NCBI GenBank assembly: GCA_948440265.1
Contig: CAOJOK010000016.1
Span: forward strand, 1-34,836
Reading direction: 5' to 3'
From: an uncultured Clostridia bacterium
GTDB lineage: Bacteria; Bacillota; Clostridia; Christensenellales; Pumilibacteraceae
Length of the DNA: 34,836 nucleotides
Every line of letters begins with the position of its first letter. Within the stretch, counting starts at the first letter, position 1. Shown here one piece after another: positions 1 through 7,412 of the stretch. A program made the position numbers and the translations under genes. The notes under the pieces are model-generated. The model saw nothing but the letters and a program-made list of their open reading frames with translations, searched no databases and was not told the DNA's origin.

Positions 1-92
1 AAACAAGGTTTTTCGACGGGGAGTTTACTTCCCGTAAATGACCCGAGAAAAACCGCAGTTTGACACCGTATTTCGACGCGGATATGCCGTCA
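1..92. repeat. Repeat element A, copy 1 (cut by window edge)
   Basis: Positions 1-47 are identical to 12370-12416. The next about 35 bp diverge, and then both copies end in the same TATGCCGTCAG motif (82-92 here). In the other copy this motif is one of two 12-bp terminal inverted repeats; the matching end of this copy would lie left of the window. Read on the minus strand, the terminus begins with the TGA that stops the neighbouring reductase gene. The core contains a short hairpin around 17-35. No coding capacity is seen. It could be a small non-autonomous mobile element or a gene-end regulatory repeat. Confidence 0.75.
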
Positions 93-815
93 GATTACAA
101 GTCCGCCGCTGACGTTAATAGTCTCCCCCGTTATAAAACATTCTTCTTCGGTGAGCAGTCTGACTGCCTTGGCTACGTCCTGCGGCGTGCCTATTCTGCC
201 GAGCGGAGTTTGCTCCACTATGTCTGCTATCGCTCTTACAGTCAGTCCCCTATTCATTTCGGTATCTATAAGCCCGGGGGCGACGCAATTGACGGTTATG
301 CCGCTTGCGCCCAATTCCTTTGCAAGCGACTTGCTTAAACCTTCCAGCGCCGCTTTGGACGCGGAATAGACGCTTTCGCAGGACGCGCCGACCAGCGCCC
401 ACATACTCGTTATATTCACTATTCTGCCGAAGCCGCGTTCCGTCATACCTTTCGACAGGTGTTTTATCAGCCGCAACGGAGAATAAAAGTTTATGTTCAT
501 TACGCGCTTTATTTCCTTTTCGTCCGTGTCGCACAGCATAGAAAAGTACGCCGTGCCTGCGCAGTTTATCAGCGTATCGACGCGCGGAAAGCCTTTCAAG
601 CCGTCTATCAGCCTGTCCGCCCCGTCGTCCGCGCTCAAATCGGCGGCAACGGCTATGCAGTTCGTGCCGTTTTTCTGGTACTTGTCCAGCATACTCTGCG
701 CCGCTTTTTTATTCTTATTATACGCCATAGCAAGCGAAAAGCCGCAGTCCGCAAGCATATCGCAGACCGCCGCCCCTATACCGCCGCTTGCGCCCGTTAT
801 CAGTGCGCACCGCAT
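90..815 (-). CDS. SDR-family oxidoreductase, FabG-like
   Basis: A 241-residue short-chain dehydrogenase/reductase expected to reduce a keto group with NAD(P)H in the cytoplasm. The Rossmann glycine motif TGASGGIG is at residues 7-14. The catalytic set is visible as Asn108, Ser137, Tyr150 and Lys154 (YSASK), and the C-terminus ends in the family's usual TINVSGG segment, so the protein is complete. Similarity is greatest to 3-oxoacyl-ACP reductases, but the substrate cannot be read from sequence and no fatty-acid genes are adjacent. The ATG at 815 overlaps the MurF stop (TGATG), so it is translationally coupled and is the last gene of the tsaE operon. An in-frame TTG sits just upstream but is less likely as the start. 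Its stop codon lies inside repeat A. Confidence 0.9.
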   Translation of the reverse strand: MRCALITGASGGIGAAVCDMLADCGFSLAMAYNKNKKAAQSMLDKYQKNGTNCIAVAADLSADDGADRLIDGLKGFPRVDTLINCAGTAYFSMLCDTDEKEIKRVMNINFYSPLRLIKHLSKGMTERGFGRIVNITSMWALVGASCESVYSASKAALEGLSKSLAKELGASGITVNCVAPGLIDTEMNRGLTVRAIADIVEQTPLGRIGTPQDVAKAVRLLTEEECFITGETINVSGGLVI

Positions 816-2410
816 CAATAGTTATCCGGCAAGTCGTTTTCAAACAGCACCGCCGTCTTTCCCTCCACCTTTCTCAACTGCTCGACGGCTTCCGCAACCG
901 TCTGCACAATCATTATATCTTCTTCTTGCATACCGCCGCCGAGCGCGCCTTCTTTGAGTTGCGGCGCACGGGCGCCTATCAAAAACGCTTTATCGCAATA
1001 TTTGCCTATCTTTTCGCCGAGGTCGATATTCGCCTGTTTTTCTTCCTTTCCGAGCTCGACAAGTCCCGGGGTGATAATCACGCGCGTTCTGTCCTTAAAG
1101 CCCGACAGCGCGATTAAAGCGTTTTCCGCGCCTTCGACGTTGGCATTATACGCGTCGTCGATTATTACCATTTCGCCGCTTTTCATAAGTTCCAGTCTAT
1201 GCGGAACGGGTTCGAGCGCTTCGCAGGTTTCCACTATTTCCTGCGGCGTAACGCCGAGTTCGAACGCGACTGCGGCGCAGACGGCAATCAGAGACGGGAT
1301 ATGTCTGCCGAGCAGTTTGGTTTGCACGGCGTATTCTCCGCCCTTGAACACGAGCGTAAAGCGCACGCCTTCTACGGTCTGTTCCACGTCCTTATAGGTG
1401 ACGGCGGCGTTTTGGACGTCTTCGCCGCCCGTTATGAGTTTGCTGTCCTTTGCGCGGTTATAGAGGTCTATATTGGGTTTGCTGTCGCCGTTGAAAAACG
1501 ACATTCCGCCCGTGCAGAGATTTTCCACGAGCTCGAACTTCGTATCCATAATGTTCTCTACCGAGCCGAACGTTTCGAGGTGCTGTTTGCCGATTGCGGT
1601 TATTATGCCGTAATTGGGCTTTACAATCTTCGTCAGTTCTTCTATATCGCCCTTAAAGCGTGCGCCCATTTCCGCGACGAACACCTGCGCGTCGTCGGGT
1701 AAATCGTTGTTCACTACCTTACATATTCCCATAGGGGTGTTATAGCTTTTCTGCGAATAGCAGACGCGGTATTTCTTTTCCAGCATTTTAGACAGCATTA
1801 CTTTTGCCGTCGTCTTGCCGTAACTGCCCGTTATGCCTATGCGAATCATTTCCTGCATAGTATCCAACTTCGCCTTTGCCCTTACCTTATAGCTGTAATT
1901 GTTCAGCGTTTCGAAGGGCAGAACTATGAAGTGCGTGAGCGTTATCACGAGCGGCACTATGAGCGCAAGCAGGGTCAATGCGCTGTAAGAGAGCTTGAAC
2001 GAAAACAGCGATACCAGCCAATACAGTCCTGCGGCAAGCAAGAGATAAATCAGAAACGCAACTATATGAAAGCGGACCATTCGCGCCGTGAATTTGAGCG
2101 GCACTTTATTCTTTTCCCTGCCCGTCAGCACCAAAAACAGTACGCAAAGCCCGACGAACACGAGATAGCCCAGATATCGCACATAGAGATATTTATAGAA
2201 GCAAGCGACATACACGAACGTGGAAATGAAGCCCAAAAACGCCAATGCGAAATATCTGACCGCATAGTCGAACTTGGTTATTTTAAACCAATTCATTACT
2301 CCGCGCGCGCGGTAGGACGACAGCTGATATATCAAAAACATTCTGCGGCTTACGAGCGTGAGCAGCAGTGCGGTTATCGCTATTATGACTATTCCTACTA
2401 TTTTTTCCAC
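815..2410 (-). CDS. murF: MurF-like Mur ligase with N-terminal membrane domain
   Basis: A 531-residue protein whose C-terminal about 345 residues are a Mur ligase. The ATP-binding loop GITGSYGKTTAK starts near residue 192. It is followed by the central-domain FNGDS segment, a DDAYNAN motif and a C-terminal domain. The best match is UDP-N-acetylmuramoyl-tripeptide--D-alanyl-D-alanine ligase, which adds D-Ala-D-Ala to the peptidoglycan precursor. Unlike E. coli MurF (about 450 aa, soluble), residues 1-170 hold four to five hydrophobic segments (about 4-20, 50-72, 78-96, 112-134, 140-165), so the enzyme is predicted to be membrane-tethered. Such Mur ligases occur in some Clostridia. No other mur gene is nearby, so a related ligase activity cannot be excluded. 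Confidence 0.85.
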   Translation of the reverse strand: MEKIVGIVIIAITALLLTLVSRRMFLIYQLSSYRARGVMNWFKITKFDYAVRYFALAFLGFISTFVYVACFYKYLYVRYLGYLVFVGLCVLFLVLTGREKNKVPLKFTARMVRFHIVAFLIYLLLAAGLYWLVSLFSFKLSYSALTLLALIVPLVITLTHFIVLPFETLNNYSYKVRAKAKLDTMQEMIRIGITGSYGKTTAKVMLSKMLEKKYRVCYSQKSYNTPMGICKVVNNDLPDDAQVFVAEMGARFKGDIEELTKIVKPNYGIITAIGKQHLETFGSVENIMDTKFELVENLCTGGMSFFNGDSKPNIDLYNRAKDSKLITGGEDVQNAAVTYKDVEQTVEGVRFTLVFKGGEYAVQTKLLGRHIPSLIAVCAAVAFELGVTPQEIVETCEALEPVPHRLELMKSGEMVIIDDAYNANVEGAENALIALSGFKDRTRVIITPGLVELGKEEKQANIDLGEKIGKYCDKAFLIGARAPQLKEGALGGGMQEEDIMIVQTVAEAVEQLRKVEGKTAVLFENDLPDNY

Positions 2411-2446
2411 TTTAAGGCTATGCCTCCCATTTAAACCGTTTAAGTT

Positions 2447-3163
2447 TCAGCCTTTTAAAAATGCGCGAAGTACGGCGTTGAAGCGCTCGTTTTGATACGC
2501 ATAGGCGAAATGTCCGCCGTTGAACGTTATCAGCGCGCTGTCCTTTATTCCGCGGTTCAGGCGCTTTGCCATATACATAGGCGTCTGTTTATCCGACTTG
2601 CCCCAAACGAGCAGTGTAGGCTGTCGGACGTCTTTGAGCACCGAGTCGAGATGTGTATTGACCACTCTGACGAATATCTTGCGCGTCGAGGCGTCGAGCG
2701 CTTTGAAGTCCGCCGAGCCGCCTTTCGGGTTGGATATGCCGATGCTTTTCTTGAATTTGTACCACCGTATTTTCAGCCACTTTATCAAGCTGAAACGCGG
2801 TTTCATACCCGCGCAACCGGTCAGTACGAGCTTTGTCACATACGCTCTCGACGAGAGTATGAGTGCCACTCTGCCGCCGAAGCTGTGCGCCACTATGGCC
2901 ACTTTTTTCAGTCCGAGCGACGTTATCAGTTCGTCCACGCACAGAGCGAAGTCGTACACGCCCCAATCGCAGGGGGCTTTTGCCGACTGTCCGAAGCACG
3001 GAAAGTCGAGCGACAGCACGCTTTTGCCCTCTCTCTGCAGACAGCGCTGTGTGCCTGCGAACGCCGTATGGTCGGTTCCCCAACCGTGCAGCAGCAGTAC
3101 CGTTTCGCCGCCGAAGCCGCTGTACTCGTAATAAACTTTTACGCCTTTACAGACTTTGAACAT
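2447..3163 (-). CDS. Alpha/beta-fold hydrolase
   Basis: A 238-residue alpha/beta hydrolase of the single-domain esterase/lipase-like type. The oxyanion-hole motif HGWG is at 26-29, the nucleophile elbow AHSFGG has Ser94, the acid is probably Asp191 (WGKSDKQTP) and the catalytic base His218 (GGHFAY), so the triad looks complete. No signal peptide is seen, so it is cytoplasmic. The substrate is unknown. The ATG at 3163 is preferred, with GAGG upstream; a TTG 12 bases earlier is in frame. It overlaps the end of rimI by 25 bp and precedes murF by 36 bp. The tRNA-modification and cell-wall neighbours do not reveal its substrate. Confidence 0.88.
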   Translation of the reverse strand: MFKVCKGVKVYYEYSGFGGETVLLLHGWGTDHTAFAGTQRCLQREGKSVLSLDFPCFGQSAKAPCDWGVYDFALCVDELITSLGLKKVAIVAHSFGGRVALILSSRAYVTKLVLTGCAGMKPRFSLIKWLKIRWYKFKKSIGISNPKGGSADFKALDASTRKIFVRVVNTHLDSVLKDVRQPTLLVWGKSDKQTPMYMAKRLNRGIKDSALITFNGGHFAYAYQNERFNAVLRAFLKG

Positions 3164-3594
3164 AGCACCTCGCAAGACATTACCGCAGCGTCGCCTTCCT
3201 TATAGTAATTCTTTCTTGCGTATACCGTTTCAAAGCCGTGTTTTTCGTACAGCTTTATTGCCGAGTTGTTTGTCACGCACACTTCGAGATATATTTTTCG
3301 TGCGCCGTTGTCCCTGCAATGGGACGTTATCGCTTCCACGATTGCCGAGCCGACACCCTGTCTTCTCACGCTTTCGTCAACCGCCACATTTGTTATATTG
3401 CCCTCGTCCGCAATCACCTGCACGCCGCCGTAACCGACCGTTATGCCGTCTTTTACCGCTTTAAACAGTGCGTATCCGTTTCCGCCGCGCAGGGCGTCTT
3501 TCAAGTCCTGCTCGCTCCAGGGCGTACTTATGTACTTTTTCTCGAGCCTTTCGATATCGGCGTAATCGCTTTCTTCGCACCTTATGATTTTCAC
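3139..3594 (-). CDS. rimI: Ribosomal protein bS18 alanine N-acetyltransferase RimI
   Basis: A 151-residue GNAT acetyltransferase. It carries the acetyl-CoA binding motif RRQGVGSAIV in the middle and the RimI-like NNSAIKLYEKHGF segment towards the C-terminus. RimI acetylates the N-terminal alanine of ribosomal protein S18. In Firmicutes the gene is very often next to tsaB and tsaE, as it is here. The ATG overlaps the tsaB stop by 4 bases (ATGA), showing coupling. Length is typical. The assignment rests on family motifs plus the tsa neighbourhood; a different protein substrate is possible. Confidence 0.9.
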   Translation of the reverse strand: MKIIRCEESDYADIERLEKKYISTPWSEQDLKDALRGGNGYALFKAVKDGITVGYGGVQVIADEGNITNVAVDESVRRQGVGSAIVEAITSHCRDNGARKIYLEVCVTNNSAIKLYEKHGFETVYARKNYYKEGDAAVMSCEVLCSKSVKA

Positions 3595-4223
3595 GTCGCC
3601 GTCCTTTCCGCCTGCGAAAGTCTGACGTACAGGGCGTCCGCTTCGTTATAAGGCATTGTTTCGCCGCGCTCGAACTTCTTTTCCGACAAGTCGATTATGC
3701 CGTCGCCGTCCGTCGGCGTTACGTTTAAAGTCTGCGCCGTCTTTTTATCTGCCGCGACTATACAGTCGCCGATTTCGCCGTGCAGAGCTTGGAACTCGTC
3801 AAGGGTCAGGCACTTGGGTGCGGCAAGTTCGGTTTCGCCGTCATACAGAGCCGCAAAGACGAAGCCGTTGCCTGCGTCCAGAGCGGTGAGTATTTTTTTT
3901 GCTCCGTTCGCTTTCCTACTATTATATGCGGCAAGTTCGCACGAGTTGACCGAAACAATCGGTTTATTCAGCGCATACGCCAGTGCGCGCGCCGTGGTTA
4001 CGCCTATGCGAATACCCGTGAACGAGCCGGGACCGATTACGACGGAAATGAAATCGACGTCTTTCACCGACGTTTCCGCTTCTTTAAGCGCGGAGTCTAT
4101 CATCGGCATAAGTGCGCGGCTTGCCCTTACGAAACCGTCGTCGCTTGTAAACACGCGCTTATTTCCGTTTACGACGCCGACCGAAGTCTTACTGCCCGAC
4201 GTGTCGATACAAAGAAATTTCAT
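3591..4223 (-). CDS. tsaB: tRNA threonylcarbamoyladenosine biosynthesis protein TsaB
   Basis: A 210-residue actin-fold ASKHA protein. It has the N-terminal phosphate-binding strand CIDTSGSKTSVGV and the conserved GPGSFTGIRIG segment near residue 65. TsaB is the non-catalytic partner that forms a complex with TsaD and TsaE to place the t6A modification on ANN-decoding tRNAs. tsaE lies two genes upstream in the same operon, but tsaD is not in this window. The start overlaps the yhbY stop (ATGA) and the stop overlaps the rimI start. Length is near the family norm of 220-240 aa. Confidence 0.93.
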   Translation of the reverse strand: MKFLCIDTSGSKTSVGVVNGNKRVFTSDDGFVRASRALMPMIDSALKEAETSVKDVDFISVVIGPGSFTGIRIGVTTARALAYALNKPIVSVNSCELAAYNSRKANGAKKILTALDAGNGFVFAALYDGETELAAPKCLTLDEFQALHGEIGDCIVAADKKTAQTLNVTPTDGDGIIDLSEKKFERGETMPYNEADALYVRLSQAERTAT

Positions 4224-4510
4224 AGCTCGATATGGTTTGCTCCTTCGACTTCGCTTCGCCTGTAAATCACGATTTTATTGCCTATCAATGCAATCGGCTC
4301 GGTTTTAAGCGATTCGCACAGCTCGCGCATTACGTCGGCTTTTTCGCTCGGACAGTTTTTGAGTACCGTTATCTTGACAAGTTCGCGCTTGTCGAGCGAC
4401 TGCGATATGCCTTTCAAAAGCTCGTCGGTTATACCGCCCTTGCCTATCTGGAACAGGCTCGGCTGAGGCATTGCCAGCGAGCGCAATTTAGCTCTTGTTT
4501 TTCCCGTCAC
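4220..4510 (-). CDS. yhbY: YhbY-type (CRM-domain) RNA-binding protein
   Basis: A 96-residue single CRM-domain protein. Diagnostic features are the N-terminal KTRAKLRSLA, the IGKGGITDELLKGI loop and the RELVKITVLKN strand, followed by the GNKIVIYRR C-terminal strand. YhbY homologues associate with pre-50S ribosomal subunits. The gene sits between tsaE, whose 3' end it overlaps by 23 bp, and tsaB (ATGA overlap). It interrupts the usual tsaE-tsaB pair yet stays translationally coupled to both. This ties it to translation functions, in keeping with tRNA modification and S18 acetylation in the same operon. Confidence 0.9.
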   Translation of the reverse strand: MTGKTRAKLRSLAMPQPSLFQIGKGGITDELLKGISQSLDKRELVKITVLKNCPSEKADVMRELCESLKTEPIALIGNKIVIYRRSEVEGANHIEL

Positions 4511-4922
4511 TGACTTCTATCTCCCTATCGTTTTCGTCTATGCGGCGTATCGATATTTGTATCGCATCCAGCCCCGAAAAGGCGTCTTCTATGTTGCTTG
4601 CCCATTCTATGACGCACACGCCGCTCTTATCGCCGAAATAGTCGGTGAGTCCGCTCATATAGGCTTCTTCGCCGCCGCTCAAACGGTATGCGTCGTAGTG
4701 CCAGACGACGAGTTTTTCGCCGACGTGTTCCTGCATAAGCGTGAAGGTCGGGCTTAATACTTCGTCTTTTACTCCGAGCGCTCTGCAAAGACCTTTGACG
4801 AACACGGTTTTGCCTGCTCCGAGCTGTCCGTTTAGAGCGATTATCTCTCCGCCTTTCAGGCTCTTTGCGAAGCGACCTGCAAAGTCGAAAGTTTCCTGCT
4901 CGTTTTTCGATACGAATATCAT
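4488..4922 (-). CDS. tsaE: tRNA t6A biosynthesis ATPase TsaE
   Basis: A 144-residue P-loop ATPase. Walker A GQLGAGKT is at 32-39, SPTFTLMQEH follows the switch region, and a VIEWASNIEDAF segment is typical of TsaE. It powers cycling of the TsaB-TsaD complex in t6A synthesis. The start is well fixed, because the protein begins at the usual distance before the P-loop. The ATG at 4922 lies only 6 nt after a TATAAT hexamer (4929-4934), and no Shine-Dalgarno sequence fits between them, so the mRNA is predicted to be leaderless. It is the first gene of a seven-gene operon. Confidence 0.94.
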   Translation of the reverse strand: MIFVSKNEQETFDFAGRFAKSLKGGEIIALNGQLGAGKTVFVKGLCRALGVKDEVLSPTFTLMQEHVGEKLVVWHYDAYRLSGGEEAYMSGLTDYFGDKSGVCVIEWASNIEDAFSGLDAIQISIRRIDENDREIEVSDGKNKS

Positions 4923-4925
4923 AGA

Positions 4926-4968
4926 TATATTATAACATTAAAACGCAAAAAGTCAAAGACTTTTTTAT
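4926..4968. repeat. 43-bp direct repeat carrying a promoter, copy 1
   Basis: Positions 4926-4968 are repeated exactly at 5059-5101, 133 bp away. The unit holds a perfect 8-bp inverted repeat with a 3-nt loop (AAAAAGTC/GACTTTTT) and a minus-strand promoter. This copy is the functional one for tsaE. Confidence 0.95.
4929..4956 (-). promoter_or_regulatory. Sigma-A-type promoter of the tsaE operon (leaderless)
   Basis: The -35 TTGACT (4951-4956) is separated by 16 bp from the -10 TATAAT (4929-4934). The tsaE ATG begins 6 nt after the -10, which puts the expected transcription start on the A of ATG. The -35 lies inside a hairpin-forming inverted repeat. Confidence 0.75.
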
Positions 4969-5025
4969 GTCGCTGACGCTCCTTTGCTTTTTCTTTGAAA
5001 AAGCGCGTTTCCGTTCGCGCAAATC

Positions 5026-5057
5026 GCAAATTTGTTCTTGCAAGCAAACAAATTTGC
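5026..5057. other. Long hairpin between the duplicated promoters
   Basis: An 11-bp perfect inverted repeat, GCAAATTTGTT (5026-5036) with its complement at 5047-5057, around a 10-nt loop. A second perfect hairpin (8-bp arms, 3-nt loop) lies at 4986-5004. Neither is followed by a U-tract on the minus strand, so neither is a classical terminator. They would lie in a leader made from the distal promoter copy. Confidence 0.6.
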
Positions 5058-5058
5058 T

Positions 5059-5101
5059 TATATTATAACATTAAAACGCAAAAAGTCAAAGACTTTTTTA
5101 T
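5059..5101. repeat. 43-bp direct repeat carrying a promoter, copy 2
   Basis: Identical to 4926-4968. It keeps the same -35 (5084-5089) and -10 (5062-5067), so it could start a second tsaE transcript with a leader of about 130 nt. Its hairpin is also the nearest terminator-like structure after the ribU stop at 5189. Confidence 0.95.
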
Positions 5102-5188
5102 TTGTTAAAATATTTTATGCAAACAAGTTTTCGTCTGTCGTCCGCTTTTTTCGTCATATCGGCGGCGTTTATTTTGCCTGCGGCTATG

Positions 5189-5860
5189 CTATTCGAGCGG
5201 CGGAGAATCGGTTTTAATCGGTTCGGTTTGGTTGTTTGAAACGGTGTCTTGTTCGCTCTGCGGCAACGGCTCCTGTGTTTTCGACGGCTTTTTGGCAGGT
5301 TTATTCAGCACATAGCGTTTCAAAAGAAAGGACAGTTTTTTATAGAGCAAGAATACGAGCGCGGACACCGCTACAGATTTTATCGCATTGAACGCGAGCA
5401 CATAGCCCCAAAGGGAGGCAAACATACCTGCCGCTTTATCGCCGACGAACAGCGGAAAATTTATGTAGCGGTTGCAAAGAAGCGAGCCTGCTATCTGGCA
5501 GACACAGCCGCAAACAAGCCCGAGAGCCACCCAGCCCCTGCCCTTTTTGAACCGATACAGGACGGTAGGCACTATGACGAACGACGTTGCCATTATGAAG
5601 TTTGCCACTTCGCCGACGCCGCCCGTCGTCGATTTCGTCCCCCAAATGAGCAGTTGTTTTATGCCTTCTATCACTATCGCGCCGAGCGGTCCGAACATAT
5701 AGCCGCCGAACAGTGTGACGAACGTGGAAAAGTCGAGTTTCAAAAACGGCGCCGCCGGAAACAGCGGAAATTCCAGCCAGCTCAATCCGTAACCGAGTGC
5801 GGTCAGCATTGCCAGCGTGGCGATTGTGCGCGTCGTGAAAAACCGATTGTCTCTGCTCAT
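5189..5860 (-). CDS. ribU: Riboflavin ECF transporter S component RibU
   Basis: A 223-residue integral membrane protein with about six hydrophobic segments. It follows the ECF S-component pattern: an N-terminal helix (TIATLAMLTALGYGLSWLEFPLFP), a conserved FLKLDFSTFVTLFGGYMFGPLGAIVIEGIKQ stretch split across two helices, and further helices to about residue 180. A 40-residue polar tail follows. RibU binds riboflavin outside the cell and is energised by the shared EcfA/A'/T module, which is encoded elsewhere. The FMN riboswitch upstream supports riboflavin specificity. The ATG at 5860 is chosen over an upstream in-frame ATG at 5905, because AAGGAGCG lies before it and the longer start would fall within the terminator region. 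Confidence 0.9.
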   Translation of the reverse strand: MSRDNRFFTTRTIATLAMLTALGYGLSWLEFPLFPAAPFLKLDFSTFVTLFGGYMFGPLGAIVIEGIKQLLIWGTKSTTGGVGEVANFIMATSFVIVPTVLYRFKKGRGWVALGLVCGCVCQIAGSLLCNRYINFPLFVGDKAAGMFASLWGYVLAFNAIKSVAVSALVFLLYKKLSFLLKRYVLNKPAKKPSKTQEPLPQSEQDTVSNNQTEPIKTDSPPLE

Positions 5861-5903
5861 AAATAAAAACGCTCCTTTTTTTCTAATGCAAAAAGGGGCG
5901 CGC

Positions 5904-5927
5904 AAAAAGTCGAAACACTTCGATTTT
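5904..5927 (-). terminator. Riboswitch-controlled intrinsic terminator
   Basis: The hairpin TCGAA (5919-5923) to TTCGA (5910-5914) is followed on the minus strand by CTTTTT, and lies between the FMN aptamer and ribU. It is placed so that FMN binding would favour termination. Confidence 0.7.
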
Positions 5928-5930
5928 AAA

Positions 5931-6052
5931 GCAATTTATATCATCCCGACTATACGGTCGGTCAAGGAATCGCACCTTGTCGGCGGTTCGAAATACGAAC
6001 CGTTCGCGGACTTTACCGCCGATTGGAGAATTGCACTCCGCCCCTAAATTGC
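5931..6052 (-). promoter_or_regulatory. FMN riboswitch (RFN element)
   Basis: The minus strand carries the conserved FMN aptamer blocks: AGGGGCGGAGTGCAATTCTC near the start, then ATCGGCGGTAAAGTCCGCGA, and later a GACCGACCG...AGTCGGGATGA end. The closing P1 stem is an 8-bp pairing of 6045-6052 with 5931-5938. It senses FMN and would shut down riboflavin uptake when FMN is plentiful. Confidence 0.93.
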
Positions 6053-6058
6053 AAGAAA

Positions 6059-6088
6059 AGTATAGCACTATATTTGTCGCTCTGTCAA
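6059..6088 (-). promoter_or_regulatory. Promoter of the FMN riboswitch-ribU transcript
   Basis: TTGACA (6083-6088), an 18-bp spacer, then TATACT (6059-6064), directly upstream of the aptamer. Confidence 0.75.
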
Positions 6089-6133
6089 GTTTTTCACGGA
6101 AATTTTTGCGGTTTTTTTCGGGTGTTACGGAAT

Positions 6134-6175
6134 AAAAAAACACCGACGAATGTCTAAATGAGACTTTCATCGGTG
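6134..6175 (-). terminator. Intrinsic terminator after the 336-aa unknown gene
   Basis: A 15-bp stem with few mismatches (6141-6155 with 6161-6175) and a 5-nt loop, followed on the minus strand by seven U. It lies 8 bp past the stop at 6183. Confidence 0.9.
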
Positions 6176-6182
6176 CGTGCTC

Positions 6183-7193
6183 TTACTTGTTTTCTATGCG
6201 GTTGAGCTGCTCGTACATCAGTTCTTTTGCGTTCTTACCGAACGTTATCAATATGCTTTTGTCTTTCAGTCTTCTCGCATAGCCGCCGAAATAACAATCG
6301 GCGTCGTCCGTGCTTTCGCTGTCTTTCAAGCCCCACTGTCTTCGAAGTTCGCTCTCGTCGTGTATTTGGGTGACTTCCAAGGCTTCTCTGCGGTTATATC
6401 CGAACCCTGCATAATTATAGTCGATATACAAGCGACAGATGTCGTGCGCTTCGATTAGACCTTTTTTGCAAAAGCGCCTTTTGATATGTTTTATCTCGTC
6501 CGATTTTTTCGGATAGCGCCACCAAATATTACTGTCGTGACTGCCGTATTCTTTACGGAACTTTATCCGCAAATAGCCGCTTTTTATTTCTCTGCCGTAA
6601 TCGTTTGTACACCATTTGAGTTTATCGTCCAACTCCAGATTTATCTCTTTGATTTCTTTGTCGTAAACCTTACATTCGTCGCAATTTTCGAAATCGACCG
6701 AAATACGGTCTATAACGTCTGCGGTCACGTCGTTCAAACAGATAGTTTGGAATTTCGACTTGGACGGACCGAAGTTCTGCCGGGGCAGAAATTTCAGCAA
6801 TAATTTGCCGTTCTCTTTTTCTGCGATTATGTTTCCGTGCAACGATTTATGCCAATTGCGGTTGTTAAAGAGCACAATAAAGTCGATGCCGCCCTTTAAA
6901 CATCTATCGATACAATACTTTGCCCTATCGGTTTCATAGGCTTTTTTATCGCACACAAAAGCATCGTCAAATATACAAGACGGCTCTTCGCCGACATTCA
7001 ATTCGATAGCTCCGCTCTCTCCTACCGAACATATGTCGTCGTTGTAAATTTTAAGCCTGTCGTACAAATTGACCGCAATGCCTGCGATTTCATTTCGTCC
7101 GAAAGGAATGTATTCTCCGTTGTCAAAAAACACTCGGATAAATTCTACTTCACCCACATTGAAAACACTTTTCTCGATTTTATATTCTTTCAT
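6183..7193 (-). CDS. Unknown protein, 336 aa
   Basis: I do not recognise the family. The protein is soluble, with no signal peptide or membrane segment. It is rich in charged and aromatic residues and has about ten cysteines without an obvious zinc-finger spacing. A central segment is strongly basic (KFRKEYGSHDSNIWWRYPKK, near residues 217-236), and the C-terminal part is acidic then basic. The start has AGGAGG 7 nt upstream. It is transcribed alone, from the promoter at 7286-7314 to the terminator at 6134-6175. Codon use is more A/T-rich than in the housekeeping genes on either side, suggesting acquisition. It adjoins the NADAR/ASCH operon and may belong with it, but no function can be given. 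Confidence 0.85.
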   Translation of the reverse strand: MKEYKIEKSVFNVGEVEFIRVFFDNGEYIPFGRNEIAGIAVNLYDRLKIYNDDICSVGESGAIELNVGEEPSCIFDDAFVCDKKAYETDRAKYCIDRCLKGGIDFIVLFNNRNWHKSLHGNIIAEKENGKLLLKFLPRQNFGPSKSKFQTICLNDVTADVIDRISVDFENCDECKVYDKEIKEINLELDDKLKWCTNDYGREIKSGYLRIKFRKEYGSHDSNIWWRYPKKSDEIKHIKRRFCKKGLIEAHDICRLYIDYNYAGFGYNRREALEVTQIHDESELRRQWGLKDSESTDDADCYFGGYARRLKDKSILITFGKNAKELMYEQLNRIENK

Positions 7194-7285
7194 TTCTCTA
7201 CCTCCTGTAATATGGATTTTTTACCGAATTTATTGATACCCGAGTTTGATTGCACCTCCGAAAAATGTATTTGAGCGTGAAAAAA

Positions 7286-7314
7286 ATTATACTACATTAA
7301 AGTCGATAATGCAA
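7286..7314 (-). promoter_or_regulatory. Promoter of the 336-aa unknown gene
   Basis: TTGCAT (7309-7314), a 17-bp spacer, then TATAAT (7286-7291). This gives a leader of about 85 nt before the ATG at 7193. The rest of the gap to 7412 shows only a short GGCGTT/AACGCC hairpin near 7345 without a U-tract. Confidence 0.75.
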
Positions 7315-7412
7315 GTATTTTTGAATGATTTTTTCTTGGTTTGGGCGTTTAACGCCGAAACTTATTTAAACCGATATTAAGAATATTATTTGTAATTCCG
7401 ACTGTTTGGCTT

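Noticed and set aside
7194..7260. A 21-codon GTG-started leader frame ending on the ATG of the 336-aa gene
   Set aside because: The only Shine-Dalgarno-like GGAGG directly abuts the GTG, leaving no usable spacing.
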